Assembly (NCBI GenBank): GCA_002007465.1
Contig: LNAC01000780.1
Location: 372,001-436,000 of the forward strand
DNA: 64,000 bases
Direction: 5' to 3'
Source of the DNA: Ailurus styani
Taxonomy: Eukaryota > Chordata > Mammalia > Carnivora > Ailuridae
Shown here: one piece after another, positions 43,431 through 55,037 of the stretch
Layout: the number at the start of each line of letters is the position of its first letter
Numbering within the stretch: position 1 is the stretch's first letter
Program-made: the position numbers and the translations under genes
The notes under the pieces: generated by a model
Seen by the model: only the letters and a program-made list of their open reading frames with translations
Databases searched by the model: none
What the model was told of the DNA's origin: nothing

Positions 43431-46400
43431 ATGTCACTAAATTTACATTTTTCAATAGTTACCCTGAATGTAAATGGACTAAATGCCCCAATCAAAAGAC
43501 ACAGGGTACCAGAATTGATAAACCAAACAAGACCCATTGACATCCTGGCTGTAAGAAACTCATTTTAGACCCAAAGAAACCTCCAGATTTAAAGTGAGGG
43601 GGTAGAAAATTTACCATGCTAATGGACATCAAAAGAAAACTGGGGTGGCAATTCTTATATCAGATAAATTAGATTTAAGCCAAAAACTATAGTAAGAGAT
43701 GAGGAAGGACATTATATCATATTTAAAGGCTCTATCCAACAAGAAGATCTAACAATTTTAAATATCTATGCCCCTAACATGGGATCAGCCAATTATATAA
43801 AACCAATTAATAACAAAATCAAAGAAACACATCAACAATAACACAATAATAGTAGGGGACTTTAACACACACACCCCTCGCTGAAATGGACAGATCATCT
43901 AAGCAAAAGATCAACAAGGAAATAAAGCTTTAAATGAAATACTGGGCCAGATGGACATCACAAATATATTCAGAACATTCCATCCCAAAGCAACAGAAAA
44001 CACATTCTTCTCTAGTGCACATGGAATGTTCTCCAGAATAGACCATATTCTGGGTCACAAATCAGGTCTCAACAGGTACCAAAAGATTGGGATCACTCCC
44101 TGTATATTTTCAGACCACAGTGCTTTGAAACTAGAACTCAACCACAAGAGGAAAGTTGAAAAGAACTCAAATACATGGAGGCTAAAGAGCATCCTACTAA
44201 AGAATGAATCAGTCAACCAGGAAATTAAAGAACTTTAAAAATTCATGGAAACAAATGAAAATAAAAACAAAACTGTTCAAAATTTTCAGGATACAGCAAA
44301 GGTGGTCCTGAGAGAAAAGTATATAGCAATACAAGCATTTTGCAAGAAACAAGAAAGGTCTCAAGTACACAACCTAACTCTACACCTAAAGGAGCTGAAG
44401 AAAGAGCAGCAAATAAAGCCTAAATCCAGCAGGAGAAGAGAAATCATAAAGATCAAAGCAGAAATCAATTAAATAGAAACCAAAAGAATAGTAGAACAAA
44501 TCAGTGAAACTAGGAGTTGGTTCTTTCAAAGAATTAATAAGGTTGATAAACCCCTGGCCAGACTTATCCAAAAGAAAAGAGAAAGGACCCAAATTAATAA
44601 AGTCATGAATGAAAGAGGAGAGATCACAACCAACACCGAAGACATGTAAACAATTATAGGAATATATTATGAACAGCCATACCAGAAAATTTTACAATCT
44701 GGAAGAAATAGATGCATTTCTAGAAACATATAAACTACCAAAATTGAACCTGGAAGAAATAGAAAACCTAAACAGACCCATAACCAGTAAGGAGATTGAA
44801 GCAGTCATCAAAAATCTCCCAACAAAGAAGAGTCCAGGGTCAGATGGCTTCCCAGGGGAATTCTACCAAACATTTAAAGAAGAATTAATACCTATTCTCC
44901 TGAAACTGTTTCAAAAAATAGAAATGGAAGGAAAAGTTCCAAACTCATTTTATGAGGCCAGCATTACCTTGATCCCAAACCAGACCCCATCAAAAAGGAG
45001 ATTTACAGACCAATATCCTTGATGCACACAGATGCAAAAATTCTCACCAAAATACTAGCCAATAGGATCCAACAGTACACTAGAGGATTATTCACCAGGA
45101 CCAAGTGGGATTTATTCTTGGGCTGCAAGGTTGGTTCAACATCCACAAATCAATCAATGTGATACAATACATTAATAAAAGAAAGAACAAGAACCATATG
45201 ATATTCTCAATAAATACTGAAAAAGCATTTGACAAAGGACAGCATCCTTTCTTGATCAAAACTCTTCACAGTGTAAGGATAGAGGGTACATACCTCAATA
45301 TCATAAAAGCCTTCTATGAAAAACCCACAATGAATATCATTCTCAATGGGGAAAAACTGAGAGCTTTCCCCTAAGGTCAGGAACACAGCAGGGCTCTCCA
45401 CTATCACCACTGCTATTCAACATAGTACTAGAAGTCCTACCATCAACAATCAGACAACAAAAAGAAATAAAAGGCATCCGAATCAGCAAATAAGTCAAAC
45501 TCTCACTCTTTGCAGATGATATGATACTTTATGTGGAAAACCCAAAAGACTCCACTCCAAAACTGCTAGACCTCATACAGGAATTCAGTAGTGTCAGGAT
45601 ACAAAATCAATGCATAAAAATCAGTTGCATTTCTATACACCAACAATAAGACAGAAGAAAGAGAAATTAAAGAGTCAATCCCATTTACAATTGCACCCAA
45701 AACCATAGGATACCTAACCAAAGAGGCAAAGAATCTGTACTCAGAAAACTATAAATTACTCACGAAATAAATTGAGGAAGACACAAAGAAATGGAAAAAT
45801 GTTCCATGCTCATGGATTGAAAGAACAAATATTGTGAAAATGTCTATGCTACCTAGAGCAATCTACACATTTAATGCAATCACTATCAAAATACCATCAA
45901 CTTTTTTCAAAGAAATGGAACAAATAATCCTAAAATTTATATGGAACCAGAAAAGAATAACCAGAGGAATGTTAAAAAAGAAAACCAAAGTTGGTGGCAT
46001 CACAATTCCAGACTTCAAGCTCTATTACAAAGCTGTCATCATCAAGACAGTATGGTACTGCACAAAAACAGATACATAGATCAATGGAACAGAATAGAGA
46101 GCCCAGAAATGAACCCTCAACTCTATGGTCAACTCATCTTCGACAAAGCAGGAAAGAATATCCAATGAACAAAGACGGTCTCTTCAATAAATGATGTTGA
46201 GAAAATTGGACAGACACATGCAGAATGAAACTGGACTGTTTCTTTACACCACACACAAAAATAGACTCAAAATGGATAAAAGACCTCAATGTGAGACAGG
46301 AATCCATCAAAATCCTTGAGGAGAACATAGGCAGCAACCTCTTCAACTTCAACCACAGCAACTTCTTCCTAGAAACATCCCCAGAGGCAAAGGAAGCAAG

Positions 46401-47210
46401 GGCAAAAATGAACTATTGGGACTTCATCAAGATAAAAAGCTTTTGCACAGCAATGGAAACAGTCAACAAAACCAAGAGACAACTGACAGAATGGGAGAAG
46501 ATAATTGCAAATGACATATCAGATAAAGGGCTAGTATCCAAAATCTATAAAGAACTTATCAAACTCAACACCCAAAGAACAAATAATCCAAACAAGAAAT
46601 GGGAAGAAGACATGAACAGACATTTCTCCAAAGAAGACATCCAAATAGCCAACAGACACATGAAAAAGTTCTCCACATCATTCGGCATCAGGGAAATACA
46701 AATCAAAACCACAGTGAGATACCACCTCACACCAGTCAGAATGGCTAAAATCAACCAGTCAGGAAACAACAGGTGTTGTTGGCGAGAATGCAGAGAAAGG
46801 GGAACCTCCTACATTGTTGGTGGGAATGCAAGCTGGTGCAGCCACTCTGAAAACAGTATGGAGGTTCCTCAAAAAGTTGAAAATAGAGCTACCCGATGAC
46901 CCAGCAATTGCACTACTGGGTATTTACCCTAAAGATACAAATGTAGTGATCCAAAGGGGCACATGCACCTGAACGTTTGTAGCAGCAGTGTCCACAATAG
47001 CCAAACTATGGAAAGAGCCCAGATGTCCATCAATAGATGAATGGATAAAGAAGATGTGGTTTATATATATATATAATGGAATACTATGCAGCCGTCAAAA
47101 GAAACAAAATCTTACCATTTGCCACGACGTGGATGGAACTAGAGGTTATTATGCTAAGGGAAATAAGTCAGTCAGAGAAAGGCAATTATCATATAATCTC
47201 TCTGATATGA
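43431..47210 (+). pseudogene. L1 ORF2 pseudogene (copy B)
   Basis: Corresponds to copy A ORF2. Starts at ATG 43,431 ([16 protein letters not shown]). A frameshift just before the catalytic QETH motif leads to a stop at 43,566, codon 46. Further open pieces appear at 43,951-44,238, 44,245-44,472, 44,669-45,022, 45,105-45,374, 45,834-46,079 and 46,225-46,899, in changing frames. The RT core LFADDM is still legible near 45,510-45,525. The C-terminal Cys/His motif is shifted out of frame after its second Cys (near 46,795). Dead copy. Confidence 0.93.
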
Positions 47211-47485
47211 GGAATTTGAGAGGCAGGGTGGAGGGTCATGGGGGGAAGAGAGGGAAAAATGAAACAAGATTGGACCGGGGATGGAGACAAACCATAAGAG
47301 ATTGTTAATCACAGGAAAGAAACTGAGGGTTGCTGGGGGGTGGGCGAAGGGATAGGGAGGTTGGATGATGGACTTGGGGAAGAGTATATGCTATGGTGAG
47401 TGCTGTGAATTGTGTAAGACTGATGAATCACAGACTTGTACCCCTGAAACAAATAACACATAATATGTTAATTTAAAAAAAAAAA
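47211..47485 (+). other. L1 copy B 3'UTR and A-rich end
   Basis: G-rich clusters at about 47,225-47,254 and 47,335-47,358 correspond to those of copy A. An AAATAACACATAATATG stretch replaces the canonical AATAAA seen in copy A. The A run ends at the target-site duplication. Confidence 0.85.
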
Positions 47486-47539
47486 AAGACTGTCATTCCT
47501 GAGGACACCTTCCCAGGCCGGGGACTTGCCATCGCCTTG

Positions 47540-47680
47540 TCCTCTTTACTCCTTCTGGCCTATCTCTATTCTAGGCTGTAAGCTCTTTGGGAGAATGTTC
47601 TGGTTTTATTCACTGTTTCCTGCTTCCAAAGCAGTGCTTGGCATACAGTCAGTGCTGAATAAACATTTATCAGATTGAAA
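47540..47680 (+). mobile_element. L2 3' end fragment
   Basis: CTAGGCTGTAAGCTCTTTGGG, AGCAGTGCTTGGCATACAG and TCAGTGCTGAATAAACATTT match the L2 3' end blocks. Confidence 0.75.
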
Positions 47681-47849
47681 CAGATTCTGGTGATGAACCC
47701 ACCCTAACTAGATCCACAGAAACACCCAGGGCTTTTCCTGATAGCCCTCCATGGTTCCAAGAGGGGAGGCAACCTCTTTGAAGGTATCCAGACTCTGCTC
47801 CTACAGTAGAGGAGAGTGTCATGATAAGAGCCCAGAAGAAGCAGTAACA

Positions 47850-48140
47850 AGCACTCTGATTCTGATCAGAGACCTACCACTTGCTGCCTACCTGGCTCAG
47901 CTAGATGGTTTCATGACATGTAACCTCAATGTCTCCACCTCTTAAACAAGGACATAGAAATCCCACTCCTTCCATTTAAAAAAAAAAAATCTTCCAAAGA
48001 TAAGCCCTGAGCAGAAGGTAAGAAAGCATAGGTCTTGCTCCTGCCTGTATTCCTACTTGGCAAGAAAATTGGCCTCTCTCAGCTACTGATCTCTCCTAAG
48101 TAAAAGGAGGTCCCCTTACTACTCTACTCTTCTATGAACT
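47850..48140 (+). mobile_element. Probable MIR fragments
   Basis: CCTACCACTTGCTGCCTACC, ATGTAACCTCAATGTCTCC and CACCTCTTAAACAAGGACA (47,870-47,955), then GGCCTCTCTCAGCTACTGATC (48,070-48,092), resemble plus-strand MIR cores. Weak. Confidence 0.4.
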
Positions 48141-48469
48141 ACAGATACAGAAGTACCAAATTTAGAGTTGATGTCTTGTATATATTTTTAAAAGTTATTT
48201 TATAACCATTGTAGTAAGCCTTTCCATTTACTACCTCGGGAAAAAAAAAACGGGTTTGCAAAAAATCCTAATAAAATGTTTATGATTAGATGCACTTGTG
48301 AACACAGTACTTTTACAGTACTGAGGCAAGATGATTTCTCCACTATTTCAATAATAGTTGGAAATAATTAAGCACTTCCTATAATACTGAAAAGTATAGT
48401 TTTATATCTCAAAATGCATGTGCTTTAACAGACTAAAACAGATTGTTGCCCCTTGGAGTCCACATGTTA

Positions 48470-48910
48470 AATTATTATTATTTTGATTTTCACACCATGA
48501 TTATAATGCGTTCCATTTAGCACTGTGGATTGCATTTGCTAGGTAGTTCTAGATAATTTATTACTTATCCACTCAGTGGTTCTTACACAGCACCTGAGCA
48601 AAAGCTGAGGACAAAATGTAAGCCTTTCATCTCAACAGACTTAATTTTCAGTACTCAAAGCCGGGCCTGAACAGAGCTGGCGTGACTTAATTCCTTTGTC
48701 ACAATCTCCCTGGATAATAATTCTTTAATTGCTTTTAGATGGAAATATTAATCATGGGGCAGCCTTTAATAAGACCAAAATTATGGTGTTTCTTATCCCC
48801 AAAGGCTAATGGGGAAAAAAATTATTCTTCACCTCCTTTCTTCCCTCTCCTGACACACAGCCTGCGTGGCACCAATCAGTTTCCCTCTGAATTGCATTTA
48901 AGCTAATGTG
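48470..48910. promoter_or_regulatory. Candidate conserved non-coding element
   Basis: About 440 bp of unique, AT-rich sequence with dense homeodomain/forkhead-like words: TTAAATTATTATTATTTTG, CATGATTATAATG, TAATTCTTTAATTGC, AATATTAATCATGGGG, CTTTAATAAGACC, GCTAATGGGG. Flanked by MIR/L2 relics. The regulatory role is inferred from composition alone. Confidence 0.28.
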
Positions 48911-48924
48911 TCATCTATTCTCAG

Positions 48925-49015
48925 AAATTCTGAGTTCCTTGAGGAAGGGAATCATGTCTGATTCATCTCTGGATTTGTCACAGAATATGGATCCAATAAC
49001 TGAAACAGCCTGACT
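48925..49015 (+). mobile_element. L2 3' end fragment
   Basis: GAGTTCCTTGAGGAAGGGAA, TCATGTCTGATTCATCTCTGG: the L2 3' block CTCCTTGAGGGCAGGGACCATGTCTTATTCATCT. Confidence 0.6.
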
Positions 49016-49445
49016 GCATACAAACATGACTGATTTCAGTAAACTGGGGAACTGGCTTTGACAATTGTGTCACCGTTTCTCTTTGAATGTGCGATGGTCC
49101 GTCAGTGGGCTGGTTGGTCTATGTCGATTTGGGGGAGAAGGTGGGGCTTAGGAAAGTTGCTCACTCACTAATGAATAGCAATTAAGCCTCAACCACAAGC
49201 AGCTTCTGTGCTCCGCACTAGAGATGCAGAATTAAAAGTATATATTTCCTGCCCTCCAGCAACTCATTATGTTAGGGAAAAGAGACTCACACATATAAAA
49301 AGATAAATTAGCAGAACAAATGATTAGACACTGTAATAGCGGTAAGAACAGTGTGTTTGTCCTAGAGATACTGTCCAGACTGGCTCTCTTCACGTGACAC
49401 GTGTGGAGACTTATGTGGACACTCAGTGTCCCAGGATAATGGTGT
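49016..49445. other. Unassigned sequence
   Basis: Bases 49,195-49,345 (GCACTAGAGATGCAGAATTAA, CCTGCCCTCCAGCAACTCA) resemble a widespread ancient repeat that I cannot name. No gene. Confidence 0.4.
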
Positions 49446-49462
49446 AAGAAACTCCTTTGTGA

Positions 49463-49640
49463 GGCGCCTGGGTGGCTCAGTGGGTTAAACCCTCTGCCTT
49501 CGGCTCAGGTCATGATCTCAGGGTCCTGGGATTGAGGCCTGCTTCTTCCTCTCTCTGCCTGCCTCTCTGCCTACTTGTGATCTCTCTCTGTCAAATAAGT
49601 AAATAAATTCTTTAAAAAAAAGAAAGAAAGAAAGAAAGAA
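49463..49640 (+). mobile_element. CAN SINE with internal deletion
   Basis: ggcgcctgggtggctcagtg head, (GAAA)n-bearing tail. The segment between GATTGAGGCCT and GCTTCTTCC lacks about 25-30 bp (CGCATCGGGCTCCCTGCTCAG of other copies). Target-site duplication AAGAAACTCCTTTGTGA (49,446-49,462) and AAGAAACCTCTTTGTGA (49,641-49,657). Confidence 0.92.
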
Positions 49641-49657
49641 AAGAAACCTCTTTGTGA

Positions 49658-50047
49658 CCCTATCCTGCAACTGCTTCAGATCTCTGGGGTGAGAAGTCTG
49701 TTCAGAGAAGGGGGAAGCAAATCAGTTTACATAATCGAGCAGTTCATTGGTCCCCCATCCTTGCCATGAAGATAAAAGTGGGTGCCCCACACAGAGATCT
49801 TTTAGACAGAACTACTTCCAGTGTTCTTGGTTAAATATGGAGAGCAGTCTTTGATCTGCTATTAAATTTAAGTTGGAGAAATAAATGATGTGGCCAGATT
49901 TTTGCACTGTATGTCAGTGACCCCATTGAAACACAGGAAACACAATTTGGGAAAGGCTGATTGAGAAAATTATCTCAATGAGACAATCAATGAGAAAGGC
50001 AGAGCAGGGGGCAAGTCCTATATCACAAAAGTAAGAGATGAAAATAT
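49658..50047. other. Unassigned sequence
   Basis: Nothing recognised. Confidence 0.45.
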
Positions 50048-50287
50048 GAAAATAGCCATCTGCTGNAAAGAAGACAAAAGAAGTCAGGAAAGAGAAAATG
50101 TGTGGCGGGGTGTTATTGGAATTTAATATTCAACAAATATAGGAAGGGAAGAACTTGCCAAAATTTGTNGAAAATAGCCATCTGCAAAGAAGACAAAAGA
50201 AGTCAGGAGAGAGAAAATGTGTGGTGGGGTGTTATTGGAATTTAATATTCAACAAATATAGGAAGGGAAGAACTTGCCAAAATTTGT
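50048..50287 (+). repeat. Near-identical 118-bp direct repeat with Ns at the joins
   Basis: Unit GAAAATAGCCATCTGC plus 102 bp occurs at 50,048-50,168 and 50,170-50,287. The copies differ by two substitutions (GGAAAGAG/GGAGAGAG, GGCGGGG/GGTGGGG) and by an extra TGN at 50,064-50,066. N lies at 50,066 and 50,169. This looks like two haplotypes laid end to end. Confidence 0.9.
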
Positions 50288-50299
50288 GTTAGTTATGAA

Positions 50300-50690
50300 T
50301 TTGGAAAAAAATTAACTTTGAGTTTCTCCTTAAACCATATACTAAATGAACTTTTAAATGAATTACAGAGCTACCTGTTAAGATATTAAATTCCAATTAT
50401 AGAATAAATAGACTATAAACTTGAGTAGCAAGTATGTAAATTTAGAAGTACTAGAAGAAATCACAAAGAATAGATCATCAGATTTAATTGCATACAATTA
50501 AAATTTCTGCATAGTGAAAGAAAGCAAAATAAAAAGGCAGATGAGAAAAGAAATGCTTCTGTAAATATATCTTTAAAAAAACAAAGAGGTAATAATTTTA
50601 TTCTGTGAGGAACAAAGAAACATCAATTTTAAAAAGAAAACAATTAAATAGTAGATGAATAAGTAAAATATTCTCAATAGAATAAAAGGT
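50300..50690 (+). mobile_element. Probable ancient L1 ORF2 C-terminal fragment
   Basis: ACTAGAAGAAATCACAAAG, then AATTAAAATTTCTGCATAG-TGAAAGAAA, and ACAATTAAATAGTAGATG resemble the LLEENTG...[13 protein letters not shown]...NNP.KKW region of ORF2 in decayed form. Confidence 0.5.
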
Positions 50691-50866
50691 ATTATTATCA
50701 TCATTCTATTATTCTATTTATGATTATTAGATAGTATTTAACAATGATCACTGCCTTGAATTACGGTAAGTGTTGAATATATATGACTCTGAGCCTTTTT
50801 TGTAAAAACTACTTGATAATGGATTTGACTCCCAAGAAAAGATCAAAATGAAAAATCAGTATGAAA

Positions 50867-51354
50867 GGGCACCTGGGTGGCTCAGTCAGTTAAGCATCCA
50901 ACTCTTTCGGTTTTTATTCCATTCAGTTAGCCACCGTATAGTACATAATTAGTTTTTGATGTAGTGTTCAGTGATTCATTAGTCAAGTATAACACCCAGT
51001 GCTCATCACAGCATATGCCCTCCTCAGTACCCATCCCCCTGTTACCCCCTCCCCCCACTCTCTTCTCCTCTGAAACTCCCAGAGTGTTTCTCAGTGTCCA
51101 TGATCTCTCATGGTTCACCTCCTCTCTGATTTCTCCCCCTTTAGACTTCCCTCCTTTCCCCTATGGTCCTCCAACTCTTGATTTAGGCTCAGGTCATGAT
51201 CTAAGGATTGTGGGATCGAGCCCCTCTGGGCTCCACGCTCAGCAGGGCATCTAATTGAAATTCTCTCTCTCCGTCTCTGTCTGCCCCTCCCCCTACTCAT
51301 GAGCTTGCTCGCACTCTGTCTCTATCTCTAAAAAGAATAATGAAAAAAATTTTT
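50867..51354 (+). mobile_element. CAN SINE split by an L1 3' fragment
   Basis: Head gggcacctgggtggctcagt at 50,867. Body resumes at 51,170 (TCCAACTCTTGATTTAGGC) and the A-rich tail ends near 51,354. Target-site duplication AAAAATCAGTATGAAA (50,851-50,866) with a near match at about 51,355-51,372. Confidence 0.88.
50907..51169 (-). mobile_element. L1 3'UTR fragment inserted in the SINE
   Basis: About 263 bp: TTCAGTGATTCATTAGTCAAG, ACACCCAGTGCTCATCACAGC, TCAGTGTCCATGATCTCTC, CATGGTTCACCTCC match the complement of the carnivoran L1 3'UTR as I remember it. Flanked by a 10-bp duplication of SINE sequence, tccaactctt, at 50,897-50,906 and 51,170-51,179, which shows true retrotransposition into the SINE. 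Confidence 0.85.
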
Positions 51355-51372
51355 AAAAAATCAGATATGAAA

Positions 51373-52165
51373 AGCCGTGCTAAGAGATGAGTGGTAATTA
51401 TGGAATCTATTTAAATACTAAGACTCAATTATTATGCAATTTAAATACCAGAATGCAAATGTCATAAACCAAGGAGAAGTAATACTATAACCAACAAAAG
51501 TTGAGACATGAAGGAAATGGAGACAGGAAAAAGTGCTCATTTTTTTCTATGCCATATAGCAAAGATAAAATGTCTACGACTTAAAAGATATAATTTTAAA
51601 AGCTAACTCCCACCTATTAATATTTTATAAGCTGTTTCTGAACTCTGGAAGGATCTTTTGGGAAGGGACCGATAGTATGTAATAAAGAAACATTCATCTG
51701 AAATTCACCTCTTTCTTCAGTTTCCTTCTGCTGTCATATTCAAGGAAAATTAATTTTAATACTTCTAATTTAAAGACGGCAGTTTAAGAACAGGTCCCTG
51801 TTGCTCCCTACGCCTCAGAGTCATGGAACAGCCAGACAGGATGGGGCCCTCTCACAGGGCAGCCCCCTTCCCAAGAGGGCCTTGAAACAGGAAGACATGC
51901 AGCTTGGGGAAATTTTATATCAAAGTAAACTTTTAAGTTATTCAAGTGGCTAAAATCACCCTGGTTTTTGGAGAAAAACAGTAGGAAAGGAGGGTTACCA
52001 TCTCCCTCAGAATGGAGAGAGAACATAGGGGACTATCAGACCTTCCCAATCAAAACGAGGGAACAGGAGAGTAAGAACTATATTCTGTTAAGTTGGCAGA
52101 AATAAAGATTGAGAAAAAGGAAAGAGTAAAATAAAATAAGTGGTAAGCTCTAAATAAATGACAGT
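51373..52165. other. Unassigned sequence
   Basis: Nothing recognised. Confidence 0.5.
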
Positions 52166-52415
52166 GGGGCACCTGGGTGTCTCAATCGGTTGAGTACTCA
52201 ACTCTTGGTTTTAGCTCAGGTCATGATCTTCGGTCATGAAATGGCCCCTCCCCACCCCACGCCACCCACCCGACCCCGGTCTCCGCGCTCAGCTCAAAAT
52301 CTGCTTGAGAATTTTCCCCTCCCTCTTCCTCCCTCCCTCTCATGTGTGCGCTCTCCCTCTCCCTCTCGCTCTCAAATAAATAAATAAATAAATAAATAAA
52401 TATTTTTTCTAAAAA
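52166..52415 (+). mobile_element. CAN SINE (old)
   Basis: ggggcacctgggtgtctcaa head, CT-rich middle, (AAAT)n tail at 52,375-52,405. Flanks ATGACAGT (52,158-52,165) and GTGACAGA are a likely decayed duplication. Confidence 0.88.
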
Positions 52416-52539
52416 AGTGACAGAGCTAAAATCAAAGCTATAACCCACCTATCACCTGGAATTTCCAAATCGACACACACATGATTAGGCTGTGTTAAAA
52501 ACAACACCATATCCTGTGTTATTCATGAGAAACTCCTAG

Positions 52540-53370
52540 AGTGGCAAATGTTGAATACAAGGGAGACAGAAAGAATACTGACGAGTGAAAATATGCAAGC
52601 AAACAAAAAGCAATAGCAGTAATCTCAGCATCAAACAAATCTCAATTTCAAGTCTAAGGCATCCCACAGGGTAGATGGTGTAAGGGTAAAAGATGTAGAT
52701 CAATGACAGAATTATAATAGTCATATAGGCCTTAGAGCAAGTAATGTAGCATCTGAATCAAAATCTCCTATAAATATGCTAAAACTTGAGTCCAATTCAA
52801 TTTGAATTTAAAATATAAATATGCCTTTAAAATGTTACAGATTAAGTTGGCAAAAAATGACAAAGGATGAAGGTTTGGATAAGGATGTCCGTATTGATTG
52901 ATTGGTTGGTTGACTCCTGTCTTACATCTAAGGACACTTTTAAAATACTCGTTCTATCTTTAGCCAAAAATAAGCTTGGTGAAATTAAAAAATCTACAAA
53001 CTATAGTCTGACATTGACTCAAAACAACAATTCAAATATCATCATAAAAAATAGAGTTCTTGGGCGCCTGGGTGGCTCAGTGGGTTAAAGCCTCTGCTTT
53101 CAGCTCAGGTCATGATCTCAGGGTCCTGGGATCGAGGCCCGCATCAGGCTCCCTGCTCGGTGGGGAGCCTGCTTCCCCCTCTCTCTGCCTGCTCTCTCTG
53201 CCTCCTTGTGATCTCTCTCCCTCTGTGAAATAAATAAATAAAATCTTTAAAAAAAAATAGAGTTCTTAAAAGTTATGAAAATCTCTTGGGCTGGATTAAA
53301 AATGAAATCAAAATCAAAACTACAAATTATTTTAAAAGTAGATGCTAAGAATAGAATTAAATCCACCTGA
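52540..53370 (+). mobile_element. Probable ancient L1/HAL1 ORF2 endonuclease-region fragment, split by a SINE
   Basis: Bases 52,595-52,650 (AAACAAAAAGCAATAGCAGTAA, TCTCAGCATCAAACAAATC) resemble [14 protein letters not shown] of ORF2 in decayed form. Bases 52,960-53,060 and 53,290-53,340 (GAAATCAAAATCAAAACTAC) fit the downstream part. Low identity, tentative. Confidence 0.45.
53062..53251 (+). mobile_element. CAN SINE (young subtype)
   Basis: gggcgcctgggtggctcagt head. Perfect 16-bp target-site duplication, aaaaaatagagttctt, at 53,046-53,061 and 53,252-53,267. Closely similar to the SINE at 23,792 (both have CTGCCTCCTTGTGATCTC). Confidence 0.95.
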
Positions 53371-53394
53371 TATGGGAATATAACATCTGGAAGT

Positions 53395-53590
53395 CCGTAT
53401 TGCTTGGGGGTGAGTCAGACTGCCTGGAGCTGTGTGATCCTGAGAAAGTTACTGAACCTCTCTGTGCTTCAGTGTTCTTGCCATGGCAAAATGCTGATAA
53501 CAGCCCTCCCCATAGGGATGTGTTAAGAATTAAATAAGTAGGCACAGAAGACACCTAGGAGTCTAGCACACAAGAAGTGTTCTTGAATGA
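53395..53590 (+). mobile_element. MIR
   Basis: GTCAGACTGCCTGGAGCTGTG, GAGAAAGTTACTGAACCTC, TCTGTGCTTCAGTGTTCTTG, ATGTGTTAAGAATTAAATAAG, AGTCTAGCACACAAGAAGTG: full-length plus-strand MIR order. Confidence 0.75.
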
Positions 53591-54813
53591 TTTGTCTCCA
53601 GTTGTCTTCATTGCTCCTTCTACCTACCGTCTTTCCTCATCCCTCTCCCTCCCCACTTTCTAAATTCTTCCACAATGTGTTTCTACTACTTTTGTAATAA
53701 TAAAAAAAACGACATAAAAATGTCTAATGGAACTATTTCATTGCTAATCACACTATTAATGAAATTCAAAGGAAAAAGACTTCGGCTGAATCAGACATAT
53801 AATCATTCCTTAGGTCAGTATAATCTGAGAGTTGTCCTCCCTTCTGCGGGCAGATGTGTGTCAGGGTAGGGAGAGGCTGAAAATCAGCCTAAGAACGGCC
53901 TAATTTGTGGCCATTCCAACTAGGAGAAAGGGCCCTCGCTTCTGAGAAGTCTGCCTACCGGGACTTACCATAATTTATATCAGGAAATTCTTCATAGCAG
54001 GATAAGAAGTAAAACTAGCCTGTGAGCCTTCAGGAGTTTATTTCCAAAAGCTCAACTCCTAAAGCAGGGTTTTCCCAAACCTCTTGTGACCACATCCAGA
54101 CTGAAAATCGAGTCTGTGGAGGATGAAGAGTGAGAAAAGGCGCATGATCTGTGGGTGCCAAGGCAGGAAGCGTTCAGGAAGCATGGGCAGCACCTGGAAA
54201 GACCCCAGAAAGAACTGACCATGGGCCAGAGTGGACAGCCCCCGAGAAGACCCCATGCAGCAAGGGGTGCACATAGATGCAAAGCAGAACACAGGACCCA
54301 GAAGGCCATGTCCAGTGAAAAGGTCAGTGACCAGGAGTACCTGACCTCTAAGGCCAAACCATGCAAGGTCCAAGTGGGCACCCACTCCCACACATTGGTC
54401 CTATGGAAGCCCTGGGATTTCGACTTAATTTTGGATTTTGGATGTTAGGCAACTGGGAACCTAGTATCACTCCTTCCTGGAGTTTCCTGACATCCAAAAT
54501 TAAGCTCACCCTCCCAGGAGCTGAGGACATCTGCCCCCACCACACGCAGCCCACGCTGCTGGTCCCCTGCCAGTGACCTGCTTGTTGAATAGCACAGCTC
54601 ACTTGGTACAATCACAGACAATCTCCTCCTCTCCCCCTCCTCTCCCTCTGGATTCTGTAGACCGTCCTCCATGTCCTCTGAACTCATTCTAGGACTTGAC
54701 GTGTAGCATGTACTCAATCCCTACTTGTTGACAGCTGATTCCGTCCCTATGAAATCATTACATTAACATGATACCATGCTTTGATTAACAACAGCATCTA
54801 CAATTTGCAACAC
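53591..54813. other. Unassigned sequence
   Basis: About 1.2 kb without recognised exons. Overlapping open frames at 54,050-54,720 on both strands reflect GC-richer sequence, with no known domain. Confidence 0.5.
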
Positions 54814-54829
54814 AAAGACCACACATGTG

Positions 54830-55021
54830 GGGCGCCTGGGTGGCTCAGTGGGTTAAAGCCTCTGCCTTCGGCTCAGGTCATGATCTCAGGGTCCTGGGAT
54901 TGAGCCCCACATTGGGCTCTCTGCTCAGTGGGGAGCCTGCTTCCTCTTCTCTCTCTTCCTGCCTCTCTGCCTACTTGTAATCTCTGTCTGTCAAATAAAT
55001 AAAATCTTTAAAAAAAAAAAA
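54830..55021 (+). mobile_element. CAN SINE (young subtype)
   Basis: gggcgcctgggtggctcagt head and A14 tail. Perfect 16-bp target-site duplication, aaagaccacacatgtg, at 54,814-54,829 and 55,022-55,037. Confidence 0.95.
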
Positions 55022-55037
55022 AAAGACCACACATGTG

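Larger units (their letters stand above)
40726..47485 (+). mobile_element. Full-length older L1 retrotransposon (copy B)
   Basis: About 6.8 kb, same layout and strand as copy A. Target-site duplication of 16 bp with one mismatch: aagactgtcattcttg (40,710-40,725) and aagactgtcattcctg (47,486-47,501). The 5' end, gaggggaggagcaaggtagt, corresponds to the start of copy A. Both ORFs carry multiple stops and frameshifts and the CpGs of the 5'UTR have largely decayed, so this is an older relative of copy A. Confidence 0.94.

Noticed and set aside
50048..50287. Genuine tandem-repeat array or CRISPR-like repeat
   Set aside because: Only two copies, with Ns at the joins and allele-like differences. 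An assembly artefact explains it better.
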